From assembly GCA_036971715.1 (NCBI GenBank), contig JAVHJL010000001.1:2418001-2482000 (forward strand): 64,000 bases of DNA, read 5' to 3'. The position numbers and the translations under genes were made by a program. Numbering within the stretch: position 1 is the stretch's first letter; every line of letters starts with the position of its first letter. This document shows positions 36,001-48,367 of this stretch, piece by piece. The notes beneath the pieces are model-generated. The model was not told where the DNA came from, ran no database searches, and saw only the letters and a program-made list of their open reading frames with translations. The DNA comes from Arthrobotrys musiformis. Taxonomy: Eukaryota > Ascomycota > Orbiliomycetes > Orbiliales > Orbiliaceae.

Positions 36001-38166
36001 ATACCCAATATTCAATATCGATCGATATCGACGATAGGTTTTCTCGGGAGGTGGATTGATAGAGATAGATTAGAGGTACGTACCGATGCAAGATGGTCAC
36101 ACCCCTCCTTGACCTTGTCTCTGCCCTAGCCTACCTGCACCCCTCCTCATGGTTCCTCTGGGTCCCCTCTTCTTCGACTTCTTGACCTTGAAGACCCAGA
36201 CATTCAGGAAAAAGCATAAACAGACAGAGGGAGGAGACAGAGTCAACACCCCTCCCTCTTTCATTTCTTGTCTGTTTTAATTCCTCGTTCCCCCCCATCA
36301 TTTCAGCCTTTTCCCTGCCCATCCAGCCCAATAAGCCGTCACCTTAAACCCCCTCTTTCGCTGGATATTTCTTCTTTCTGTGTGGGAAGAGCACACCCTC
36401 ATTCTCGTTCCGCACCCCTCTTTCCTTATTTCGTGTTCCAGCCATCAGCCTCCGTTTTTGCAGTTGGAGGGTGGTGTGTGCGTTTCGCTATCTCACCTCG
36501 AATTATCGGTTGGGCAGTTATAATTGCTGCACCTCTGGCCTGCACACTGCAAGTGCAACTGCAGGCTTGCTTGCTGCTGTGTACGGAACTGTACTTGGTG
36601 CATCAGGCGGCCCCGGCTGGCTGGATAAGATACAGGGAAGCCGGCGGAGAAGTGGTGTGCAAAGGTTCCCAGAACCAAATTCGAACTAGGTGCGCCATAC
36701 GTACAGACGAACCAGTCTCATTGCAAAGTCCCGTCCAGCCCAGCCAAGTCAAGCCAAATCAAGTCGTGACTTTGTGCAGCAGCGACGTTTTTTTTTTAAT
36801 CCCTTGAGAGGTTCGTACCATACCATACATACAGACGCCGCCGTTCGTGTCTCTCATTTTTCGGCCTGCGTGCTTTGTCTTGAGAGACGCTGTCGTCGTC
36901 GTCGTCTTTCATTCGTAGTCGATATTTTAGACGAAGAAGAGAAGAAGAAGTACGTCCGGCCTGCGCCTTTTTTCTTTTTTTCTTCTTTCCTTTCCCTTTT
37001 CTTTTTCTTCTTTTCTTTTCTTTTCTTCGTCGTCTTCTCCCTCTCTCTCAAGAGATCCTGACGGCAAGTCAAGAGTGACTGGCAGAATTGAAAATCGAAT
37101 CGAATCCTGGCGGGCGGCTTTCCTCTTTGTTTTCTTTTCATACATTCATTCATCAATTCATTAATTCAGTCGGGGCACTGCAGTCAGTCGGTCGGTCTGG
37201 TAATGAGAATTAATCAGTCATTCATTCATCATTCATTTTAAATTTCTTCTTCCATCATCATTATCATCATCATTTGCATACTTTTTGAACTGTCAACCAA
37301 CCATCGTCCGCAGCCGCCAGCCGCCATCCACCCATCATTGATTAATATCCCCTCCATCCCCTCTTTCCTTGCCGGTTGGGCTTGGTAATCGCTGCACCCG
37401 GTCGCTGTTCCTGTGTATTGCTTGCTTGCCTGCCTGCTTGCTTGATTGATTGATTGATTCTTGATTGCTCGGCCGCTTTGCACTTGTCGCAGGCGTTACA
37501 GAAACTGTGTCCCCCTCCACAATCCCTTCCAGCCATCCCATCCCATCCACCACCACCCACCACCACCCACCACTGCTGCTACCACCACCATCCACCCACC
37601 CTTAACCCTCCGCTCTATCGCACAGGCACGTTTCGTTTCCAACCGCATCTCCCTAACGCGTCTTAACTTTTTCCAGACAGGCCTGCCCGTTGTGTGTGTT
37701 CCTGCTTGATCGGTCCTGCTTGCCAGCCTGCCTGCTTGTCCCAAGGAAAGAAAGGAAGCAAGAAAGAAAAAGGGCCAAAAAAATAAAATCTAAAACCTTT
37801 TTTTCTCTTCCCCTGTGGAATCGATAATTAGTCCTTTCCCTCTCGTTTGATCTCGCTATCGCGATAACGTTTCATCGAAGAAGGGTAGCTGCATCCAAAC
37901 CGCCTCCCTTCCCTGTGGACGTGGTTGCAGTAGGGGACGTCAGACGGGAACCGGAAGGCTACAGACGGACGGCCTCAGCAAATCGGGTCCACCCTTATTC
38001 TTCTTTTGGTCACAACCACCATCGCCACGGACTAGTTGAAGTTGGGCTTTCTCTTCGAACCTGACCTGATCCCATCCCATCCTACCTTGTCGCGCTTCAC
38101 CAACCTCGGGCAGCGATCACACATCGCTCGCGACCAACCGACTTTGATCACACCGAGGCAGCCAGT

Positions 38167-40819
38167 ATGAATCCGCCACAGCCGTCGACGTATCAGCAGC
38201 AGCATCTGTTTACACCACAGCCGTCGCCGTTGATGGTGAACACAGTATCGCTTGATGGCTCTGGTACTATAAACCCGGCGACGCTGAATCCTGCAGGTAC
38301 GTTCTTTTTTTTCCCTCTCCTTCATCCTTTCTTTGGTTCTCTTAGGGGAAGCGCAATTCCTCTAGATGGCGATAGACGTAGATAGATGTGAGATATGGGA
38401 TGTGCGATATGCGATATGCGATATGCGATATGCGAAAGGCGTACGCATATGCATTGCATATCCCTAGATATATAATATATCCATCTATCTATATCTCGCT
38501 TCACCAAAAACACGTGCTTTCCACGGACAAGAGGCGTCGCAGGAGATTCTTCGCTTGCTTGACTGCTTCAGGCCTTGAGTGGAATCACTGGCCGACCGTG
38601 TTTTGCGAAGATTTGTTTTGATCGCTATCACCACCGTCATCGTCATCATGACACGGTTAAAAAAAAAAAAAAAAAACTAACGACGGCTGATGTCGCTGCA
38701 ATTTCTAGTCCTGTCGAATACTAGTCCGCGTGGAATCAAGCGGAGTAGATCTCCGGATTCGTATAAAGATGCTTCCTTGAGCGAAACTGCAGGACGAGGT
38801 ATGTACCCTGTTTTTTTCCCCTTAGTAAAACCAAATCCCTTGTTCGGATATTGTATATCATCATGAGAGTCGAGCAGCGATGATGCTGACTGACTTCCCG
38901 GAGACCTCGCCGATGGCAGCGAAATTCAGAAGCGGAAACGCGGCCGTCCGCCAAAGGCAAAGGGAACAAACTCAGCTCAAACATCTCCCCAGCAGGTCCT
39001 GAGCACCCCCCTACAGCCTCAGGTCCCTCCCCTGACCATCCCTCCGACAGTTCCACAACAGCAGCAGGTAGCTGTACCACAGCCGCAGACCCCGGCACAG
39101 GTGACAGCTGTCGTTCCTGCAACTCCAACTCCGGTTGCCCCTTCAGCAAAACCAACACCTGCGAAGCCGGTCATCAAGGCCCTGCCCACGGTCCGGGACC
39201 ACACCACCGACCAGCTGACGAAGGAAGGAGACGAGTACATTCCTCGGGAAACCGACGATGACGGTGAAAAGAAGGTAATGCCCACCGGGCACCTCAAGAA
39301 CGGGCGAGAATACAAGTGCCGGACGTTTCTGGTACCGGGACGCGGCGAGAAGCTGTTCATGCTTGCAACCGAGTGTGCCAGAGTGCTGGGTTATCGTGAT
39401 TCGTACCTGCTGTTCAACAAGAACCGGTCTTTGTACAAAATCATCGCCACTCAGAGCGAGAAGGACGATTTGATCTCGAAGGAACTGCTGCCGTACTCGT
39501 ACCGCTCCCGACAGATTGCAATTGTAACCGCCAAAAGCATGTTCCGCCAATTCGGCAGCAGGGTCATCGTGAACGGCCGAAGGGTCCGGGACGATTACTG
39601 GGAAAGCAAGGCCCGTAAGCAGGGCTTCACCGAAGAGGATCCCGCCGGCGAGAAACGGCCCGGTGCTGCCAAACAACGGCAACAGGCCAGCGAGGCGGCT
39701 GCTGCGGCTGCTGCCCAGCATCCCGAACCTCTCTACACCAACGACCCCGTTACCATCGACACGCAACCACAGCCCCAAATGGTCCAACCAGGCTTGGGAG
39801 GCCCGGCTCCCATCAGCCTCGCACCGCTCCCAATGATCCATCTCACGCCAGACGACAGTCGCATCAAGGACGCGTTCCCGAACGTTCCTCGGCCTCGCCA
39901 GGAGATCACTGGTCCTCCGTACGTCGACAGGACCTCCTCAACCCCTCACTCGCAGCTGCTTGAACAGGGTCATCAGGCTGCCAGTTGGAATAGGGATTTT
40001 GGAGCCCAGCGCGTTATGAGACAGCAGATGTACAACGAGAGCTTCTGGAAGTCCAAGTCCCCTCCACCGATGCCAAATCAGGGTCAGGGCCAGGCAAGAC
40101 AGGCCGCCCAGCAGCAGCAGATTCCAACTCCTCCTACCTCGCTCCATGGTCAGCATGCTCCTATGCCATCTCATCCTCAGATGACACAGGCTCCAATGAT
40201 GAGTCCACAGCAAATATCGACTCTCCATCAACAGACACCGGGTCATCCACTTCCTGTTGCTCAAACCCCCGTCAGAATGCAGAATATCAAGGCTGATCAA
40301 CTCCACCAGACACCAACTGCCTACATGCATCAGCAGGGAATGTGGCAACAGCAGGCCCACCATACCCAGGCTCATATGTCTCCTCCAACCGGCCATGCTC
40401 AGGCTCATCACGCCCAGCCTCATCTTGCCCAAATTCCTCAGGGATACCAGATGCATCCACAGGCTCAACAGCAGCACTACCAATCAGCTGCTATGTACGG
40501 TCAGCATTTTATGCAACCACAGCAGCAACAGCAGCAGCAACAGTGGAAATCCCAAATGCAACAACCACATCCGACTCAATGGAGTTATCAGGGCAATACT
40601 TAGACAGGTTTTCCGGATAACCCATAGACTGATGCATCCTGGGCAGCTTTTCAAGAATACCTCGATTCTCTCGAAAACCCTTTGGAAGAGTTTCCTCTCA
40701 ACGAGGAGGAAATAAAGATGCAGGACAAACGGGTTCGTGAAGAACTCGTCGCTTGGTCTGATCCTTCCTTACTCGATTGGATTCTCGAGACAGAAACCGA
40801 ACCGTTCTATCATTCTTAA
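38167..40819 (+). CDS. NPL6: Rsc7/Swp82-family chromatin remodelling subunit (Npl6)
   Basis: Exons 38167-38296, 38709-38798 and 38904 onward are clear. An unspliced exon 3 stops at 40603 (639 residues). I extend the gene through an inferred 63-bp intron (40584-40646: GTTATC donor, ACTGATG branch, GGGCAG acceptor) to a final exon at 40647-40819, giving 690 residues. The same reading frame beyond the TAG encodes a convincing acidic C-terminus (FQEYLDSLENPLEEFPL, then WSDPSLLDWILE). The core Rsc7/Swp82 domain (about 150-270) includes GREYKCRTFLVPGRG, MLATECARVLGYRDSY and RQIAIVTAKSMFRQFGSRV; this subunit belongs to RSC and SWI/SNF nucleosome remodellers. An AT-hook-like KRKRGRPPK lies at about 83-91. 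The C-terminal third is Gln/His/Pro-rich. Intron 1 is long (412 bp) and contains a heptanucleotide repeat. Confidence 0.88.
38406..38433. repeat. GATATGC heptanucleotide repeat, four copies
   Basis: Four exact tandem copies of GATATGC lie inside intron 1 of the RSC7 gene. Confidence 0.85.
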
Positions 40820-43800
40820 AAAATCATTCATGAACTCCCTTTTTTTAGCTTCCGAATTCCGAAAACTCCGAAAACCCACGCCATCCGCTCACTCCTGGAA
40901 GTTGGCAGTCTTTCTTGTACCGAATGAGAGCCTGAGAGAAATCTGGGTGGAATTCAGGGCAGGATCGATTGCATACAGCCTCCAAGATACACCGTACCCA
41001 AGACAATGCTGGCCATATTCTGAATAGCACCCTAACTTGTACACCCTCCTTCTCTCACTCCTCTCCAATGGCCTTTTAGATATACAGGCTATTTGACAGA
41101 GTTTCGCTACCTTTTCTTTGTTGTCTGGATTCTACCTTTGCTCCTATGGTCATAAAAGTGACACGGGCCTAGCGCCTTGGTTACCAGATCCGCTGCGAGA
41201 AAAATATTTACATAAAGATCGTAGCGGTTCATCTTCTCATGTCTCTCTCTATCTCTCTCTTATTACTTTTCTCTCTTCCTTTTACCTCACCAGACATAAT
41301 ACGGAGTACGGATGGTTCTTTTTTCCCTTTCCTTTTGATATCTTCCACCTATTTTCCGGGCAGGTTCATTCAAAGGTACAACTCATATGCTTTGCTTTCT
41401 TGCCTTTCATGCCGTTTATTGTAATGCAATGTTTACCGAACTCATTGATCTGGGCTTTTTGACTTTTGCACCGTTTTGGTTTAATTTTTTTAATTTTTAC
41501 GTTTTGCAATCATCGAGGGTATGCACAGTGCGACAGGAATCATTATTATTTATCAGTTTTACAAGTCGGGCTTCCTGCAGGTTTATCTCGTTTTCGTCCT
41601 TTTTTCCCCCGCCTGTTTACCAATACAGCTTATATGCTCTGGCTTCTTCCTATCACTACTCCCTTTCCTTTTTACCATTCTCGCCTCTACGTTGGCCCGA
41701 GACTCCTGTCCTCGAGCTAGCCGGTTTCATTACCAAGATATACCTTTCCCCCCCAATTTCTCTCCCACTGGCCTTACACTTCTGCGCTTTTCAATGGTAA
41801 TGTTTCTCTATCGGATCCGAATTCGGATATTTCCCTTTTGTGCGTATTCGCTTCTTTTTCACAGGCTTCTAGTTACTCTGGAGCATTCTAAAAATTATTT
41901 TTCCTTCCTTCAATTTTCGGCCTTTCATCTCTTCCGTGGTCTATAAAATTTATCAACTTAGCACCCGAAGCTACTTATCAACTATCTATTTACCGACTTT
42001 TTCTTATTATTTTTCTCTATTAATTTCCATCATCAAAATCCTCAGGGGAGGAGGGAGGAAGGGGAGGAGGAAGAGGAGGAGAGCTAGAGATACCCCGTGT
42101 GTGCATGCTATTTTACCGGCTTCTCGTTTGACTGGTTTTCTTTTTTGCTTTCCTGTTAACGTCGCTGCCTTTTTTTCCCCTCTCTTTCTCTCTCATCTCT
42201 CTACTTTTATTTTTGATCTGCTGGCTTTCCATCTTTTCGGTATATTATCGTTGTGTAATTACAGAAAAAAAAATCCGGGTGTGTGATTGGATTCCTTTTC
42301 ATAATCGCCACCGGTTCCTTCGCGGGAATATTTATCATGCATATATATTATTTCTTTACATATTTCTTTATTACTTACTCTCTCTTCTTATTCTTAATTT
42401 TTATTTCTCTTTTGGCATAGAAAGAACAGGATTTGATATAAGGTATATATTTCTTTTCCACGCCTTGCAGTGTTTCATTTAGACGTGGGAGTCGGCTTGT
42501 TGCTTTTCAATTGTGATTTTAGAGACTACTCCCGTTCTCTCGTCGAATCCACACGGCTAGAGCCCGACAATTTTGGACGCTCGTATGCATATGGCAGGGG
42601 CGTTCCCTTAGCTTGTGATATAGCCTAAATCGAGCCCTTTTTCGTGTGAAGAATAACGTTTTTCTTCATAACATGTATAAGCAAATGCTTATAGGCGAGG
42701 TGGGTATACCGCGGTAGACGCCGTTGTGCGTCCCTCCTTACGGCCGCTGATGCATAATAGGTCCGAGCTAAGGTGAGTCTTTCTTTTCACCTCGTTTTCG
42801 AAGAGGGTTTAGGCAGAATGCATTGGGATGAAAAAGGGTAGAAATCCAAACTTGGTATAAAGATTTTTGTGATAGGGTTTTTTTTAATTCTCTTTGCCAC
42901 GCTGATGCCTGAGGTGCCGCTTTACGCAATGGTGAATGAAGTATCAGGTGATGATCCGGATATCACTAGTTTTTGGGTTTAGAGATCTGGAGGGAAGGAT
43001 GGTGTAGTGTAGCAGTAGACGTAACATCGCACGCCAGAATCAGTCGATGTCTGGGTGGATGTTGATGTCGATATAGATCGATTGTGAAGGTACTCGGTAC
43101 TTGCGTATACTCTTCACACATGACTAGGACCTGAAAGACGAGACAGGACGGCTGGATGCATGATGGAGAGTGCCGTGGATTTGCAGAACCCAGGTGTGGA
43201 GTAAAACAGCTGGGGAACCCCCTTTCCGGTCTGGAAGGTTTGGACGATATGCACCAGGCTGTGGGACAAGACAGACAGACACCGGACTAATTAGCATGTG
43301 CTGGGTTTGGGCCGGTTGATGTTGTCTGTTTGGGTGTTGCTTGTGTAACATGAACGATGGCGACAACGCAACAACGCCAACAGCTGCCAGCTGCCAGGCG
43401 GGATGGAAGGGGAAACCTTACTACGAACCGTTGCTGTGAACCGCGGAAATTGGATCGCACAGCTGTCCACCCGAGACATCACGGCATTGTGTCATCCGTC
43501 AGATCAAAATTTACTTAAGCCTATTACATACATCTCTAACAGATCCGAGATTTAAAAGCTAGGAGGGTCCTTTTTTTTTTTTTGCAAATGGTCGAGTCGA
43601 CGGCAGGATCTGAGCTGGCCCCACTTTCTGTTGGGCAATTGGGGTAATATATAAGACAGGAGTGCGTCGCGTTGTCCAATGTTATCTCGAGAACGGACGA
43701 CCTTTCGTCTAATTCGCACGCAGGGCCGTCCGCAGGGGGAGGCAACAACAGCAAGGAGGGTTTTTGGGAGTCAGCAGCGACTGGGGGGAATGAAAGGGTC

Positions 43801-45282
43801 TTCTGCGGACGTTCCCATCCGGGATACTTACGCTTGATATCCCAACGTCGATCTACTAACATTCCATCTCGAGATTTTTTTTTAAACGAGGTGGCAGTGT
43901 CTGGTTTGTTTGCGGCCAAAGCAAGGGGATCCAATGAGAAAGATTTTATCGACGAAATCTCTCAATTAGCAGCTTGAGATGCTGTACCCCTCGATTCGTC
44001 CATTTTATGTCCTCGAAAAACCACCTCAGCCGGCGTGCCAGCCACGGTTTTTCCCTCCTTACATCCACGCGGGAGGGCAAAAAAAAGATCATGGTCGAAG
44101 TCGCACAAGGCCGTGTGGATAACTCGAGTACGTGCTCGAGTCGATCGGGATGGAGATACAAAAACCCCAGGGCTTGACTCTTCTCCGTCTGCCTCTTTCT
44201 TTTTATATCATTCCTCTGGTCCCTTCACCGATTACCGTTGAACTTGCCAACGAATCGTCCGCCCTTTCTTTGCCAGCCACAAACCCAAGGAAACCAAACA
44301 CTCGCTTCACTGCTGGTGCTTGTGTTTCCGTCCTTTCTTTTAGTCTTGATATGTCTTGCTTCTGGTGATTTTTTGTTCGGTAACTTTGGATCAGAAACAG
44401 AAGAAACCCGTTTAAGCTTTTCGTCATTCTTTAGTCGTTTTTTTTTTTCCCGCTCAATTACCCTCCTTGGCTTTACTTTCTTTTATTTTATTTTTTGTTT
44501 TATTTTCGAAGTCTGATTTTTTGTGATATTGCTGGCTACCGAAGGAATCCGGCGAGATATATGCACGGTCGATAGAAAAGAATGCAATTCTGTCGGCACG
44601 GTATCTAAAGAATTCCACCATCTCACTCGTTTCGCTCGAAGCCGATAACCGTGAGAAATAACCAGCTGTCAAACACGTTATATAACCAAAGAGCAGGAAT
44701 CGAAAGAAACATTTTCGGATTCCGACTTTTCGTGTGCACTTTTTTTCAACCAGAAAACTTCTGCATCCGGGCACGCGCACGTTGGTTCCTTTAGACCCCC
44801 CCTTCACTTCAACGGTTGCCCACTTGGTAGCTCGAGCAAGCTCTTTGAACGAGCTTCTTATTGTTTGCTGTTCGGTTATAATCCTCGTCGGTCGAGGTTT
44901 ACTGCAGCTTCCCGAGTGTGAACGGCTACGTTGACCGCCAGCTCACATTATTTTATCTTATTATATTCTTCTTCCCGTCTTTTCTATTTTTTCAACGGTT
45001 TTATTCGCCAACAGGCGCGTGGTTCGAGGCATCTCATTGGCAAGATTGCTTCGAAAAGCAACATTGTTTGTTGTAAGCTGTTGTTTTCTCTCGTAAGTTG
45101 TTATATTATCCTCTCATGCCGTGGTGCCATTGTTGGTGTTCGGAATGATGCCATTGGCTCGTAATTCGTGATACTGACGGGTACGGGTGTTCCGTTATTA
45201 GAATAATTTAGTTTTCCCGTGCATCAAGAAATTTTTATAGTTATATATATCTTTCTCAAGAGCCTCTCTGTTTTTGTCCGGC
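40820..45282. other. 4.5-kb T/C-rich spacer
   Basis: Between about 41,040 and 42,480 the plus strand is extremely T- and C-rich, and its open frames translate to Phe/Leu/Ser-rich products with no family resemblance. From 42,500 to 44,900 composition is more balanced but still without a recognisable gene. Short open frames at 43,536-43,977 overlap on both strands with neither convincing. The last few hundred bases probably form the leader of the membrane protein gene. Confidence 0.5.
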
Positions 45283-46275
45283 ATGCCTGAGAGTATTCCT
45301 TCAGTACCACATTTTGCACCGGTCCTTCACCACGCTTCGACTACTCCGCAAGGCGCAGCTATAGATCCGGACTTCTTTGGCCCGAATGCAGCTGTAAAAC
45401 CTACATTATCTCTATCATCTCTTCATATCCACCACAGCACAAGTTTACCTTCCCCGACTACCACAGATTACATCAAAGAACCTATCCCGGCAAAGTCGGA
45501 TTATCTAACCTACACAATGGCATCCGACGCACCAACTTCAATCCCAACAGACACCCCAACCCAGGGCACATCAAACGGAATATTCGGCTGGGGCATGCCC
45601 GCCGAAATCGCATTCTTCGTCTCCGTAGCAATCCTAGGCCTCTGCCTGCCCCTCGGACTATTCCTCTTCCTAAAACGAAGACGTCAGGGTAAAACCCCCA
45701 TCGACGAACTCCCCAGCCCGTCGAGCTCATCCATGAACACGGACCTAACTTCCACCCGTCCGCCTACGGCATCGAGTTGGTTGGAGATGCTCAAACACCG
45801 AACCGAGACGCCGTCTCCGCCGCATGCTAATAAGGATACATACTACGAACCTCCAAAACCCATTAGTTTCGCCCGGAGGAAGTTCTGCTCCAGAAAGAGC
45901 GGACGCATGTCGGAGGCTGATATCGATAAGGAGATTAGAGAGTTAGATGAGGAAGTGAGGAGGCGGAGTAAATTGAGTCGATCGAGGGGCCAGAGCGTGG
46001 GTGTTTTGCCGGATTTGGAGGATCCGTGTAGTGAGTGTGCTCAGTCTTATACTCATGATGAGAGGGGGCATACTCAGCCCGTTGAAGGGAGGAAGGGGAC
46101 TCCGATACCGTTTTTGGCGAGCGTGGAGCTTGATTTGGCTGTTGTGGCGACTATTGTGAAGGAATGTAAGGGGGAGAGTGATCTAGACGACGACGAAGAA
46201 GAGGATGGAGAGAAAGATCATATTCGAGAAGATATTGATGAGATCAAAGCCGTTGAGGAGGGTGTTAAGAAGTAG
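45283..46275 (+). CDS. Single-pass membrane protein of unknown function
   Basis: A single exon of 330 residues; the start is the first in-frame ATG (CGGCATGCC). There is no N-terminal signal peptide. Residues 1-105 are rich in Ser, Thr, Pro and His. One strong membrane helix spans about 107-130 (IAFFVSVAILGLCLPLGLFL) and is followed at once by KRRR, which places the C-terminus in the cytosol. The cytosolic tail has a basic ARRKFCSRKSGR segment, a charged helix (about 210-240), a CSEC pair and a very acidic stretch near the end. This layout recalls fungal Ser/Thr-rich single-span surface proteins, but no Cys-rich sensor domain is present and no family was recognised. Codon use switches from C-rich to G/A-rich near the middle. 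Confidence 0.7.
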   Translation: MPESIPSVPHFAPVLHHASTTPQGAAIDPDFFGPNAAVKPTLSLSSLHIHHSTSLPSPTTTDYIKEPIPAKSDYLTYTMASDAPTSIPTDTPTQGTSNGIFGWGMPAEIAFFVSVAILGLCLPLGLFLFLKRRRQGKTPIDELPSPSSSSMNTDLTSTRPPTASSWLEMLKHRTETPSPPHANKDTYYEPPKPISFARRKFCSRKSGRMSEADIDKEIRELDEEVRRRSKLSRSRGQSVGVLPDLEDPCSECAQSYTHDERGHTQPVEGRKGTPIPFLASVELDLAVVATIVKECKGESDLDDDEEEDGEKDHIREDIDEIKAVEEGVKK

Positions 46276-46949
46276 ATTTATATATACATACAAACATATG
46301 GTCGACAAGTGATAGGAGAGACTACAGTACTAGTACTATCGACTTACAGTGAGGATAGTTGGGGGGAAGTATACTATTTCATTTGTACATATTAATGTTT
46401 TTCCTTTGTATCGGTTACTTGCAATTTGGAGGTTATATATTGGAGTTCATTGGGGGGTTTCTGTCTTTCATCTTTGGGACTTTTTTTTTTTTTTTTGAAC
46501 AGCCTTAAGCTTTTCTGCTATCAGTATCCTTTAGCTCAAGCGTTTGCCACAGAATATGACTGCTGCTCTGCATAGCATTTACAATGAAGCATCTCTCCTC
46601 TAAACGATACGTTACGTAAAGTATGGAAATGTAAGATCTTAAGAGTTGTGTAACCATGATCTCTCTCTGCTGCCGCTTCCACGTTTCAACGACAGTTTGT
46701 TGTAATTTGTGGTCCCAATGTGTTGTAGACGGTCCCTTCTCGACGAAGCCCTCCAGGGTGACACCAACAACGTGCAACTGGCCGAGATATAAATATATAA
46801 ACAGTAAACAGACACCTGCCTCTAACCCTCCTCTACCCTTCTTACCACTACCACTTCACACGAATCCTCCTCCTCATCGTCATCCCATTGTTGATCCAAT
46901 CCAATATCTTTCATTCGATCCGTCCGTTCAGCATCGACGTCAAGACAAG
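46276..46949. other. Spacer upstream of RNase H-like gene
   Basis: AT-rich 3' region with a T-run (46483-46495), then a C-rich leader (46810-46900) ending at the next ATG. The leader is open in frame with the gene for 98 codons, but it is low complexity and is treated as untranslated. Confidence 0.5.
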
Positions 46950-48367
46950 ATGGATGTCGGTAAACCTCGATCATCGGAACCGCATCCTGCGGATTTCGCC
47001 AAGCAGATGGTAGGCAGGAAGAGCGAGTTCACTATCAATCCCAAAGAGTGCGAGCCGCTCAATTCAGAGCTCATTGGCGAAAATACGTAAGTGGTTCAAC
47101 AAACCCAGGTTCTATACCCACATCTATCATCAGAAGTTGAGACTGAACGAGATGTTTTGAAACTAGATTTATGGCACACTTCCCTGATGAAACTCAAGTC
47201 ATCTTCCAGATGATCCATATGAGCCCCGTGTCGCTCATCACGTGGAACTTTTTCCGTCAAAAGATCCATGGTCAAACGATGCCATGGTTGAACGGGCAAT
47301 CCATCTACTTTCCAGAAATCGACAGGTTCAGACCTGCATGTTTTATTCCAATCCACAACCCCGCGAAAGACAGCAGTCCGCTCGATGGAGTCGAAGTTAC
47401 TTTCAGAAGAAGCAGGAATGGCTCGACCAGACTTCGTGTCTGGGGCCTTACCGAACTTCCACTCATCATCGGTGGCATCCCGCTCCGAATTTCCTGTCTG
47501 ATTGTCGATGCACTCCCGCTTCATCGTACCACTAGCTGGAATCCAGTCCCCGACTTGCTTCTCCAAGGATCTATTTTCAACAGCATAACCCTTCCACTTG
47601 AATACGTCTGGGGGCTCAAGACCATGAAGTACAGGGCAGGGAAAGTCCTGATCAACACTCGAATCATGCCGGAAACCGGAAACATCGCCCTGGAAGTTTA
47701 CGCCGACGTAACTAATCCAAAGCCCCACAAGAGAGGCGGCATCTATGAATTCGGGTACGGTGTCTGGTTTGGAGAAGACTCTGTTTTCAACAAGTATGGC
47801 ATCATGGAATTTACGAAGCCACAAGCCGACTGTACTCTTGAATTGCGAGGGGCTTTGCAGGCCTTGTATGCTATCAGGGACCTCAGCACCTATTGCTACA
47901 GCTCTTTCGACTTCACCGATGTTGCCTTCTACTGTTCTTCTCAACATATTGTCGACTGGGCGGATGAGTGGACGGTAAATGGCGGGAATCCACTCTGGGT
48001 GAGGAAGCTCCGAATGGAACAACGTCTCAAAGATCTGTGGGGTGAGATGTTACATACGATGAAGGCTACAAACAAGACTTTCCACTGGTTCCCCATCGAG
48101 CCTGAGCACAATGAAGAGGCCATATCTCTTTCTCAAGCCGGCTTGATGCGTCTCCCCCGCGCAACTCAACTACTCATCAATGAGCCTCACAACCTTTTCA
48201 AATTGCGAGCCCTCATGAAGGCGAAACAACGACCGTGTAATCATCATGAAGGGTTGTCATTGGAAGGTGGGATGTGTCGGAGGAAGCATCCCAAAGGGTT
48301 CAAGATCGATCTCTGTTGCGTTTGCACGAAGCAAGATAAGCCGTGGGAACAACATTTCCACTACTGA
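46950..48367 (+). CDS. RNase H-like fold protein, probably catalytically inactive
   Basis: Two exons (46950-47086 and 47167-48367; GTAAGT donor, CTAG acceptor) encode 445 residues. Residues about 218-375 follow the RNase H type 1 pattern: LEVYADVTN (first Asp, about 226), then GGIYEFGYGVWFG, CTLELRGALQALYAI (Glu about 271), VAFYCSSQHIVDW and EHNEEAISLSQAG. In active enzymes the third block carries an Asp where Ser stands here (about 303), and the last carries Asp after the Ala where Ile stands (about 365). Two of four metal ligands therefore appear lost. The N-terminal 200 residues are unassigned. The C-terminus has a Cys/His-rich stretch (CRRKHPKGFKIDLCCVC) that could bind zinc. The protein could derive from a retroelement or belong to a fungal family of RNase H-like proteins. 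No reverse transcriptase lies nearby. Confidence 0.75.

Larger units (their letters stand above)
30618..38166. other. 7.5-kb region without recognised genes
   Basis: No open frame here has a recognisable domain, and the longer ones (186 and 228 codons) are Lys/Ser-rich translations of A-rich or T-rich DNA. From about 34,690 to 38,166 the plus strand is strongly C/T-rich with many short runs (TTCATT near 37,215-37,240, CTTG/GATT near 37,420-37,465, CCACCA near 37,548-37,600). This suggests a very long leader or promoter for the RSC7 gene downstream, or a non-coding transcript. Other features are an (AG)n run and a palindrome, listed separately. Confidence 0.55.

Noticed and set aside
43536..43977. 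Overlapping open frames on both strands (132 and 101 codons)
   Set aside because: Neither has a domain, signal peptide or good intron context, and they exclude each other.
47096..48022. 308-codon open frame antisense to the RNase H-like gene
   Set aside because: It is a shadow of the plus-strand exon, which has splice sites and a recognisable fold pattern.
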